Source: an uncultured Lachnospiraceae bacterium (GTDB lineage Bacteria > Bacillota > Clostridia > Lachnospirales > Lachnospiraceae). From it: a stretch of 64,000 bases of DNA. The stretch covers positions 1 to 64,000 of the forward strand of contig CAMVGV010000012.1 in NCBI GenBank assembly GCA_947167135.1, in the 5' to 3' direction. Of this stretch, positions 1-7,486 are shown piece by piece. Below the pieces are notes generated by a model. That model saw nothing but the letters and a program-made list of their open reading frames with translations, was not told the origin of the DNA and ran no database searches. A program made the translations under genes and the position numbers. The stretch's first letter is position 1. Each line of letters starts with the position of its first letter.

Positions 1-75
1 CGGAGGTGATGAGCCCGATAGGAAAGACGAAAAAGGCAAATCTATCGGTCAGGTCGCCTGCTCAGGTGCTCATAG

Positions 76-104
76 GTGACATTTTTTCCTGCTGATAGTA
101 TAAT
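76..104 (+). promoter_or_regulatory. Promoter with leaderless geometry
   Basis: GTGACA (76-81) and TATAAT (99-104) are separated by exactly 17 bases, a good housekeeping-sigma promoter. The ATG of the next gene is at 111, only 7 bases past the -10 box, so the predicted transcript would begin at or next to the start codon. No Shine-Dalgarno sequence lies before that ATG. Bases 1-75 contain no gene I can identify; they may be the tail of an upstream feature cut by the window edge. Confidence 0.6.
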
Positions 105-110
105 AGTTTT

Positions 111-1724
111 ATGGTACTTGAATTTATCGGAGCTGACCACGAGGTTACGGGAAGCTGCCACTATCTTAATGTAAACGGGAAGCACCTCCTTATTGATTAC
201 GGGATGGAGCAGGGGCGGAAGCTCTATGAGAATGCGCCGCTCCCTGTTCCCGCTTCCGATATAGACTATATCCTTCTGACACACGCCCATATTGACCATT
301 CGGGTCATCTTCCCCTTGCCTACAAAAAAGGTTTCAGGGGGAAGATCTTTGCGACCGCTGCCACGGCGAAGCTCTGTAATATAATGCTCCGTGACAGCGC
401 ACATATCCAGACCTTTGAAGCGGAGTGGCGGAACAGGAAGGCCAGACGAAATGCCAATATCGAGACCTTTGTGCCCCTTTATACCATGGAGGATGCAGAC
501 GGAGCGATAAGGCTCTTAAATCCCGTGGAATATAAGGAAATGATACACATAGATGAGGGTATTGACGCGAGATTCACGGATGTGGGTCATCTCCTGGGTT
601 CTGCGGCTATCGAGCTTTTCCTTACGGAAGACGGAGTCTCGAAGAAGATCGTTTTCTCCGGAGACGTGGGGAACACAGACCAGCCCATCATAAAGGATCC
701 GGAAGCGGTGGATGGTGCGGACTATGTACTTACCGAATCTACCTACGGTGACAGGCTCCACTCGGAGGAAAAGCCCGACTACATTAAGGAGCTTGTGGAG
801 ATACTGCAGTTCACCTTTGACCGGGGAGGAAATGTGGTGATCCCTTCATTTGCGGTGGGGCGCACTCAGGAGCTTCTTTATTTCATAAGGGAGATCAAGG
901 AAAAGGGTCTTATACGGGGCTTTGAGGATTTTCCGGTGTATGTTGACTCCCCTCTTGCGGTGGATGCCACCAGTATCTTCGGTAAGAGCTCCCTTGAATG
1001 TTATGACGAGGAGGCCACTGCCCTTGTGAATAAGGGCATAAATCCTCTGTCATTCACTAATCTCAATCTTTCCATCACACCGGATGAATCAAAGAATATC
1101 AACTTTGACGATGAGCCGAAGGTGATCATCTCTGCTTCCGGAATGTGCGATGCAGGGCGGATAAGGCATCACCTGAAGCATAATCTCTGGCGGGCGGAAT
1201 CGACGATACTTTTCGTAGGATACCAGTCGGTGGGGACTCTCGGGCGTGCCCTTATAGAGGGTGCAAAGACAGTGAAGCTTTTTGGAGAAGAAATCTCCGT
1301 GAACGCCAATATAGAGATGCTTTCCGGGATGAGCGGCCACGCGGACAGGAATGGTCTCACAAACTGGATAAGAAAAAGCTTCGATCCCGGAAGGACAAAG
1401 AAGGTTTTCGTGGTACATGGCGACGACAGGGTGACGGAGAGCTTTGCAGAGCTTCTTCATAAGGAATACGGCTACGACGCCTATGCACCCTTCAGCGGTA
1501 CGAAATACGACCTGATAAGTGAAGAATTTATTGCTGAGACAAAGGGAGTTCCCGTTCAGAAGAAGACAATTATCCATACACGTATCAGTACCGTATTTGA
1601 AAGGCTTCTTTCTGCAGCCGAGCGTCTCCTTGGTATCGCGAAGAAATATGAGCATGGGGCAAATAAGGATATTGCCCGTTTTGCGGATCAGATAAATGCC
1701 CTTTCGGACAAATGGGAGAAGTAA
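111..1724 (+). CDS. MBL-fold / beta-CASP hydrolase (RNA exonuclease-like)
   Basis: This 537-residue cytosolic protein has the metallo-beta-lactamase signature HAHIDHSGH (about residues 58-66), further metal-site motifs GHLLGSA and SGDVG, and then the beta-CASP part with SASGMCDAGRIRHHLKHN and the late SGMSGHAD histidine motif. The set and length match the bacterial relatives of CPSF-73 and archaeal KH-CPSF exonucleases, which cut or trim RNA with two zinc ions. The N-terminus MVLEFIGADHEVTGSC aligns with the usual family start, so ATG 111 is probably correct although no ribosome site precedes it. The dihydrofolate reductase gene follows 3 bases after the stop, so the two are probably cotranscribed. 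RNA as substrate is inferred from the family. Confidence 0.88.
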   Translation: MVLEFIGADHEVTGSCHYLNVNGKHLLIDYGMEQGRKLYENAPLPVPASDIDYILLTHAHIDHSGHLPLAYKKGFRGKIFATAATAKLCNIMLRDSAHIQTFEAEWRNRKARRNANIETFVPLYTMEDADGAIRLLNPVEYKEMIHIDEGIDARFTDVGHLLGSAAIELFLTEDGVSKKIVFSGDVGNTDQPIIKDPEAVDGADYVLTESTYGDRLHSEEKPDYIKELVEILQFTFDRGGNVVIPSFAVGRTQELLYFIREIKEKGLIRGFEDFPVYVDSPLAVDATSIFGKSSLECYDEEATALVNKGINPLSFTNLNLSITPDESKNINFDDEPKVIISASGMCDAGRIRHHLKHNLWRAESTILFVGYQSVGTLGRALIEGAKTVKLFGEEISVNANIEMLSGMSGHADRNGLTNWIRKSFDPGRTKKVFVVHGDDRVTESFAELLHKEYGYDAYAPFSGTKYDLISEEFIAETKGVPVQKKTIIHTRISTVFERLLSAAERLLGIAKKYEHGANKDIARFADQINALSDKWEK

Positions 1725-1727
1725 GGT

Positions 1728-2240
1728 ATGATCCTTATCGCGGCAGCAGATAAAAACTGGGGAATAGGACTGAATAACGGGCTTCTTACCCACATTCCCG
1801 CAGACCAGAAGTTTTTCAGGGAGACTACCACGGGGAAGGTTGTGGTAATGGGGAGACGCACCATGGAGAGCCTTCCCAAGGGAGAGCCCCTTAAAAACAG
1901 GACAAATATCGTTCTTACCGGGAATCCGGCCTTTAAGAAGGAGGGAGTCACGGTTGTCCACAGCATTGATGAATTGCTTAAGGAGATCAAAAAGTATCCC
2001 GGGGACTCCGTTTTCTGCATAGGCGGCGCTGCAGTATATAAGGAGCTCCTGCCGTACTGCGACACGGCGCTTATCACAAGGATAGATGAGGAATACGAGG
2101 CTGACGTATTTCTTCCGGATCTTGACGCATTAAGTGAATGGAAGATCACGGAGGAAAGCGAGGAGCAGACTTATTTTGATCTGGTGTACCATTTTGTGAC
2201 GTATAAAAAAGATCCTTCGTCGCTACGCTCCTCAGGATGA
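1728..2240 (+). CDS. folA: Dihydrofolate reductase
   Basis: The product reduces dihydrofolate to tetrahydrofolate with NADPH. The N-terminal strand ILIAAADKNWGIG, the substrate-binding Asp at about residue 26 (HIPADQKFF), the cofactor segment VVMGRRTMESLP and the late GGAAVYKELLP motif are all present. At 170 residues it is normal to slightly long. The last ten or so residues (DPSSLRSSG) are not family sequence: they are encoded by an interspersed intergenic repeat that also supplies the TGA stop. The start is 3 bases after the preceding stop, with an AGTAAGG ribosome site, implying translational linkage to the MBL gene. Confidence 0.93.
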   Translation: MILIAAADKNWGIGLNNGLLTHIPADQKFFRETTTGKVVVMGRRTMESLPKGEPLKNRTNIVLTGNPAFKKEGVTVVHSIDELLKEIKKYPGDSVFCIGGAAVYKELLPYCDTALITRIDEEYEADVFLPDLDALSEWKITEESEEQTYFDLVYHFVTYKKDPSSLRSSG

Positions 2241-2395
2241 CAAAGGCCTGCACCTCTGGGTGACAAAGGCCCGCACCTCAGGATGACAAAGGCCCGCACC
2301 TCAGGATGATAAAGGCCCGCACCTCAGGATGACAAAGGGGCAGCGAAGGAAAAGACCGTTGTCATCCTGAGCGGCAGCGAAGGATCTTAATAAAA
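2206..2395. repeat. Interspersed repeat with four 23-bp tandem units
   Basis: A 23-bp unit (aggatgacaaaggcccgcac plus ctc) is repeated at 2234, 2257, 2280 and 2303, with a partial fifth copy from 2326. It is flanked by the family core in both orientations (gatccttcgtcgctacgctc at 2210 and gtcatcctgagcggcagcga near 2362). The left copy overlaps the 3' end of the dihydrofolate reductase gene. Confidence 0.85.
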
Positions 2396-2409
2396 GGAGA
2401 GAGAAAAAC

Positions 2410-3342
2410 ATGGCAATCTTAAGACTTAAACCTGCGTACTTCAGCGATATATGGGGAGGGAGCCGGCTGAAAAAGGAATATAATAAATCCGAGTATCCGG
2501 GCTATGTACTGTCCGAAACCTGGGAATTATCCTGCGACGAAGAGCATCCCACGATGATAGACAGCGGTTCCTTTAAGGGGAAGACCCTGAAGGAGTATTT
2601 TGATGCGGAAGGGGAGAGGGCTCTCGGCACCAATTACAGCCGTTTCGACAGCTGGCCTCTTTCAGTCAAATTCATTGATGCCCATCAGAATATATCCATA
2701 AAGGTGCACCCTTCCGATGAATACGCGGAGAAAAAGGGTCTTCCAAAGGGAAACGACGAGTGCTGGTATATCCTTGACGCCCTTCCCAATGCAGGTATTT
2801 TCTACGGTGTTGACAGGGATGTGACGGTGGATGAATTCGAGGAAATGATAAGGAGCAATACCTTTAAGAAGGTATTGCATTTCCAGCCGGTAAATAAAGG
2901 AGATGTATTTTACTGCGGTCCCGGGCTCCTTCACTCCATAGGAGCAGGTGTGCTGGTGCTTGAGGTCAAGCAGATGAAGCAGGTAAAATACAGGGTATAC
3001 GATTACGGACGGGTAAAGCCTGACGGAAGCCCCAGAGAGCTTATGATAGAGGAGGCGAAGGAGGCAGCTATCCTGAAAAAAGACATTCCTGCGAAGGATA
3101 TGCATGGACATCTCTGCGATTGTGATACCTTTAAGATAGACAAGATCCATATTAACGGTGAAACGGATCTTTCAACCGACGGAAGCAGTTTTCAGCATCT
3201 CCTTGTGGTTGAGGGTGATCTTATCCTTACCTCGGGAGACATAAGGATGGAGCTTCTGAAGGGCAACGGAACCCTGGTAAGTGCAGATCATGGCGGGTAC
3301 AGGATCAAGGGTCACGGAGACTTATTGATGATAACTGTCTGA
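2410..3342 (+). CDS. manA: Mannose-6-phosphate isomerase, class I
   Basis: This 310-residue enzyme interconverts mannose 6-phosphate and fructose 6-phosphate. The short Bacillus-type length and the zinc ligands are visible: IKVHPSDEYA (His), DECWYILDA (Glu) and GPGLLHSIGAGV (His). The N-terminal YFSDIWGGSRLKKEY is typical of the class. An AAAGGAGAG ribosome site lies 10 bases before ATG 2410. The ABC exporter begins 3 bases after the stop, so they share a transcript, although no functional link is evident. It may feed mannose into glycolysis or supply mannose phosphates for surface polysaccharide. Confidence 0.92.
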   Translation: MAILRLKPAYFSDIWGGSRLKKEYNKSEYPGYVLSETWELSCDEEHPTMIDSGSFKGKTLKEYFDAEGERALGTNYSRFDSWPLSVKFIDAHQNISIKVHPSDEYAEKKGLPKGNDECWYILDALPNAGIFYGVDRDVTVDEFEEMIRSNTFKKVLHFQPVNKGDVFYCGPGLLHSIGAGVLVLEVKQMKQVKYRVYDYGRVKPDGSPRELMIEEAKEAAILKKDIPAKDMHGHLCDCDTFKIDKIHINGETDLSTDGSSFQHLLVVEGDLILTSGDIRMELLKGNGTLVSADHGGYRIKGHGDLLMITV

Positions 3343-3345
3343 TAC

Positions 3346-5124
3346 ATGGAAAAGACATATGAAAGCATTCCCGCAGGGCTCGTGATAAGGACTCTGGGGA
3401 GTGAGGTTAGAGAATTTAAGACAGACTCCTTGCTTACTCCGGTATTTATGATACTGGAGGTGGTGATGGAGATGATCATACCGTATCTTATGGCATCGAT
3501 CATAGATAAGGGAGTGACCCCCGGTGATATTAATCATATTGAGACCACAGGGGGTCTTATGGTTGTTGTGGCAGTTTTCGGGCTTTTGTCCGGTCTTTTC
3601 GGAGCCCATTTCGGTGCGAGGGCCTCAGCCGGTCTCGCAAGGAACCTCCGTAACAGGATGTTCGAAAACATACAGAGCTTCAGCTTTCCGAATCTGGACA
3701 GGTATTCCACGGCCGGACTGGTTACCAGACTCACAACGGATGTCACCAATATTCAGAATGCATATCAGATGCTGCTTCGCATGTTCATGCGTGCTCCTGC
3801 ATCAATAGTCATAGCAATGGTTATGGCTTTCTCAATAAATGCCGGGCTTTCGACCATCTACCTTGTTGCGGTGCTGTTTCTCGCTGTTTTCGTTTTCACT
3901 ATGATGAGAAAGGTCACAAAGTATTTTGCGGAAGTATTTACAAAATATGACGACCTGAATGAAAGCGTTCAGGAGAATGTTTCCGGTATAAGGGTGGTAA
4001 AGGCCTATGTGAGGGAGGAGTACGAAACAGATAAATTCGTAAAGGCTGCGGAGAATATCTGCCGGATGTTTATCAGGGCGGAAAGAATGATAGTAATCAA
4101 CATGCCGGTCATGCAGTTTACTGTCTATGCCTGCATCCTCCTTATAAGCTGGTTCGGAGCGCATATGATAGTGCAGGGAGCCCTCAGCACCGGGGAGCTT
4201 ATGAGCCTTCTGGCATACTGCATGAATATCCTCGTGTCTCTTATGATGCTCTCATTTATTTTTGTTATGGTCAGTATGTCTACAGCCAGCGCAAAAAGGA
4301 TAACCGAGGTGATCATGGAAAAGCCTGTGATCGTAAATCCTGCGGAACCGGTAAAGGAAGTCAGATCAGGAAGTGTGTCCTTTGAAAATGTATCCTTTTC
4401 ATATTTCGGGGAGAACAGCGGAAGAGTATTAAACAGCATAAACCTCGATATTAAGGAGGGGGAGACCATCGGTATCGTAGGTGGGACCGGGAGCTCAAAG
4501 TCAAGCCTTATAAATCTCATAAGCAGGCTATATGATGTTACGGAGGGCAGTGTAAAGGTAGGGGGAGTGGATGTAAGGGATTATGATCTCACCGTTCTAA
4601 GGAATAATGTGGCCCATGTCCTTCAGAAAAATGAGCTCTTTTCGGGAACGATACTCGAAAACCTCCGCTGGGGCAGGGAAAATGCGACGGAGGAGGAGTG
4701 CAGGGAAGCTTGCATACTTGCCTGTGCAGATGAATTTATAGAGAAGCTTCCGCAGAAATACGAAACAAAGATAGAGCAGGGAGGATCCAATCTTTCGGGC
4801 GGACAGAAGCAGAGGCTATGCATTGCGAGAGCCCTTCTGAAAAAACCCAGGATACTGATTTTAGACGATTCAACATCTGCGGTGGACACGGCCACCGATT
4901 CGAAGATACGGAAGGGCTTCAGGGATTATATTCCGGGAACGACCAAGTTTATCATTGCCCAGAGGATCTCAAGCGTTATGGATGCTGACAGGATAATAGT
5001 GATGGATAAGGGGAGTGTTTCGGGCTTTGCGTCCCATGAGGAGCTTCTTTCCTCAAACGGGATCTACCGCGAGGTCTACGAATCCCAGACAAGCGGCGCA
5101 GCCCTTTCGGATTTTGACTCCTGA
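3346..5124 (+). CDS. ABC exporter subunit with degenerate catalytic site
   Basis: A 592-residue half-transporter: six membrane helices in about residues 30-320, then an ATPase domain. Walker A is GGTGSSKSS (near residue 380), the Q-loop is HVLQKNEL and the signature LSGGQKQR is canonical. Walker B is ILILDDSTSAVD, with Asp where the catalytic Glu should be, and the switch His is replaced by Gln (IIAQRISS). This combination is the known degenerate half of heterodimeric exporters such as TM287/288 and BmrCD, whose partner carries the reverse pattern, as the next gene does. The substrate cannot be read from sequence; drugs or peptides are common for the family. There is no clear ribosome site at ATG 3346, which lies 3 bases after manA. 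Confidence 0.92.
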   Translation: MEKTYESIPAGLVIRTLGSEVREFKTDSLLTPVFMILEVVMEMIIPYLMASIIDKGVTPGDINHIETTGGLMVVVAVFGLLSGLFGAHFGARASAGLARNLRNRMFENIQSFSFPNLDRYSTAGLVTRLTTDVTNIQNAYQMLLRMFMRAPASIVIAMVMAFSINAGLSTIYLVAVLFLAVFVFTMMRKVTKYFAEVFTKYDDLNESVQENVSGIRVVKAYVREEYETDKFVKAAENICRMFIRAERMIVINMPVMQFTVYACILLISWFGAHMIVQGALSTGELMSLLAYCMNILVSLMMLSFIFVMVSMSTASAKRITEVIMEKPVIVNPAEPVKEVRSGSVSFENVSFSYFGENSGRVLNSINLDIKEGETIGIVGGTGSSKSSLINLISRLYDVTEGSVKVGGVDVRDYDLTVLRNNVAHVLQKNELFSGTILENLRWGRENATEEECREACILACADEFIEKLPQKYETKIEQGGSNLSGGQKQRLCIARALLKKPRILILDDSTSAVDTATDSKIRKGFRDYIPGTTKFIIAQRISSVMDADRIIVMDKGSVSGFASHEELLSSNGIYREVYESQTSGAALSDFDS

Positions 5125-5192
5125 CATTCTGAGCCGCTCCTGATATTCTGAGCCGCTCCTGTCATTCTGAGGGCGAAGCCCGAAGAATCTTT
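5124..5192. repeat. Interspersed repeat, short form
   Basis: Two short copies of cattctgagccgctcctg and one longer copy reading gtcattctgagggcgaagcc followed by cgaagaatct lie directly after the stop of the first exporter gene. This is the attctgag variant of the family found throughout the window. Confidence 0.75.
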
Positions 5193-5220
5193 AGGAGCTG
5201 TTCATAAATAACTTTACAGT
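5193..5220. repeat. 28-bp two-copy intergenic motif, copy 1
   Basis: This stretch beginning aggagctgttcataaataac differs from a second copy at 32869-32896 at only three positions. Both lie a few tens of bases upstream of an envelope-protein gene. The function is unknown. Confidence 0.6.
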
Positions 5221-5290
5221 TTGACGCAGGACAGGCGTTCATAAATGTGAAGATTTATTTATGCACAGATCCTTAGTAAAAGGAATACAT

Positions 5291-7210
5291 ATGCCGGAAG
5301 TAAAGGTAAGACAACTCCATGGAAGAAGGATCCCGTCACCCGGGGTGAAGGTGAAGAATCCGGGAAAGATATTTAAGCGTATCATGGATCGTATCATGCT
5401 TAAATACAGGGTCAGGCTCTTCATCGTCATTATCTGCATCTTTGCAGGGGTTCTTGCAAATGTGCAGGGCACGCTTTTTACAAAGACCCTTATAGACGGC
5501 TATATTCTCCCCATGGTGAAGAGCGGGAGCCGGGATTTTATGCCGCTTCTTTCCGCGATGTCCAGAGTGGCGGTCTTTTACATTATCGGAATAAGCGCCA
5601 CCTTCATCCATCAGCGGCTGATGGTGGACATATCCCAGGGAACGCTGAAGGATTTAAGATGTGAGCTGTTCCGGAAAATGGAGCTCCTTCCGATAAAATA
5701 CTTTGACACCCACGCACATGGGGATATAATGTCTGTATATACAAATGACATAGACAGCCTGAGACAGATGATAAGCCAGTCTCTGCCCCAGTTTCTGAAT
5801 TCACTTATAACCATAGTAAGCGTTATGGTGAGTATGCTTATTTTAAGCATTCCCCTTACGGTTCTCACGATCATCATGGTGGGGATCTCCTTTGCCGCAT
5901 CAAAGACCGCCATCGGGATATCCGGGAAATTTTTCAAGTACCAGCAGGATTCCCTGGGTAATATTAACGGCTTCATCGAGGAGATCATGACCGGGCAGAA
6001 GGTTGTAAAGGTTTTCTGTCATGAGAATGAGGCTATCGAGGAGTTCAGGAAGAAAAATGAGCAGCTTTTCCTTAGCTCCTATAATGCGAACCAGTACTCG
6101 AATATATTAGGCCCGATAAATATGCAGCTGGGTAACTTAAGCTACGTTGTCTGTGCCATCGCGGGAGGGTTCCTGACGGCAAACGGGATATCGGGTCTCA
6201 CCCTGGGATCCCTTGCATCCTTTCTCACCTTTAATAAGAGCTTCAATATGCCGGTTAGCCAGATCAGTAATCAGCTGAACTTCTGTTTAATGGCAATGGC
6301 AGGCGGAGAGCGGATCTTTTCCCTTCTTGACGAGGAAGCCGAAAGGGATGAGGGCTATGTGAACCTTGTAAATGCAGTGAGAGCGGAAGACGGCTCACTA
6401 AAGGAAAGTGAAAAAAGAACCGGACTCTGGGCCTGGAAACACCGCCACAGCGCCGACGGCAGTATTGATTATGTGGAGCTTAAAGGGGATATAGTCCTGG
6501 AGGGTGTTGATTTTTCTTATGACGGAGAACGCTTTGTACTGAATGATATAGAGATGTATGCGGATCAGGGGCAGAAGATAGCCCTTGTGGGCTCCACCGG
6601 AGCGGGGAAGACCACCATTACCAACCTTCTGAACAGATTCTATGACATTCAGGACGGGAAGATCCGCTATGACGGGATCAACATAAATAAGATCAAGAAA
6701 GCTGATCTCAGACATTCTCTCGGTATGGTGCTGCAGGACACAAGCCTCTTTACGGGTACGATAATGGAAAACATCCGCTTCGGAAGGCTTGATGCGACCG
6801 ATGATGAAGTGATAAATGCCGCAAAGCTTGTAAGTGCGGACGGCTTCATCAGAAACCTTCCGGAGGGTTACGAAACTGTGATAACAGGAAACGGAGCGTC
6901 CCTTTCCCAGGGACAGAGGCAGCTTTTGTCCATAGCAAGGGCTGCGGTGGCAGATCCTCCGGTATTGATACTTGACGAAGCCACCAGCTCCATAGATACC
7001 AGAACAGAGAAGATAATACAGGAGGGCATGGACTCCCTTATGAAGGGGAGGACAAGCTTTGTAATAGCCCACAGGCTTTCCACCGTAAAAAATGCCGACT
7101 GCATAATGGTGATGGAAAACGGGCGTATAGTCGAACGCGGCAACCATGAAGCGCTGCTTAAGGAAAAGGGCAGATATTACCAGCTTTATACGGGACTCCG
7201 CGCTATGTGA
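5291..7210 (+). CDS. ABC exporter subunit with catalytic site (partner)
   Basis: This 639-residue half-transporter has an N-terminal extension, six membrane helices and an ATPase domain: Walker A GSTGAGKTT (near residue 433), Q-loop VLQDTSL, Walker B LILDEATSS with the catalytic Glu, and switch His (IAHRLS). Its signature is ASLSQGQRQ instead of LSGGQ. Because the signature of one subunit completes the ATP site of the other, this degenerate signature pairs with the Asp/Gln-degenerate site of the upstream subunit, so the two should form one asymmetric heterodimer. ATG 5291 is chosen over an upstream in-frame ATG at 5261 because AAAAGGA lies 7 bases before it. A linker of about 60 charged residues between membrane and ATPase domains (near residues 345-400) is longer than usual. 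Confidence 0.92.
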   Translation: MPEVKVRQLHGRRIPSPGVKVKNPGKIFKRIMDRIMLKYRVRLFIVIICIFAGVLANVQGTLFTKTLIDGYILPMVKSGSRDFMPLLSAMSRVAVFYIIGISATFIHQRLMVDISQGTLKDLRCELFRKMELLPIKYFDTHAHGDIMSVYTNDIDSLRQMISQSLPQFLNSLITIVSVMVSMLILSIPLTVLTIIMVGISFAASKTAIGISGKFFKYQQDSLGNINGFIEEIMTGQKVVKVFCHENEAIEEFRKKNEQLFLSSYNANQYSNILGPINMQLGNLSYVVCAIAGGFLTANGISGLTLGSLASFLTFNKSFNMPVSQISNQLNFCLMAMAGGERIFSLLDEEAERDEGYVNLVNAVRAEDGSLKESEKRTGLWAWKHRHSADGSIDYVELKGDIVLEGVDFSYDGERFVLNDIEMYADQGQKIALVGSTGAGKTTITNLLNRFYDIQDGKIRYDGININKIKKADLRHSLGMVLQDTSLFTGTIMENIRFGRLDATDDEVINAAKLVSADGFIRNLPEGYETVITGNGASLSQGQRQLLSIARAAVADPPVLILDEATSSIDTRTEKIIQEGMDSLMKGRTSFVIAHRLSTVKNADCIMVMENGRIVERGNHEALLKEKGRYYQLYTGLRAM

Positions 7211-7279
7211 AATAAATAATAAAAAAATTTAAAACCTTTTTCTCCATGGACTGTACTATAGTATAGCCGATTAAAAAAG

Positions 7280-7480
7280 GTAATTTCCGATTATGACCGG
7301 AACGGAGTCCGAGCAGCTTCCGCCTTTCAAAGTGTAATGTGCCGTACATTGAGAAGGACGGTCGGTGTCCGGGTGAAGGGATGTGAGTTTGAGGAAAGGA
7401 GCCTCATCTCACGGTGCCGGATAATGGCACTGTGAGATATTAGAAGAAGCACCACCAAAGGAGGAAAAGGTAATCGGAGC
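7280..7480 (+). promoter_or_regulatory. Structured leader of the sigma-factor gene
   Basis: The 276-bp gap before the sigma gene holds no ORF but several hairpins in series: gtgagtttgagg pairs with cctcatctcac (about 7384-7414), then gtgcc-ggataat-ggcac (about 7416-7433), and a further GC-rich segment at about 7300-7370. It matches no riboswitch consensus I can recall. It could be a cis-regulatory RNA or an attenuator. Confidence 0.35.
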
Positions 7481-7486
7481 TAAAAG

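Noticed and set aside
1..75. Possible tail of a structured RNA at the left edge
   Set aside because: Some stems are visible (gatag ... ctatc), but I could match no RNA family, and most of any such RNA would lie outside the window.
7266..7273. GCCGATTA before the sigma-fusion gene as a sigma-28 -10 box
   Set aside because: No TAAA box lies 11 bases upstream.
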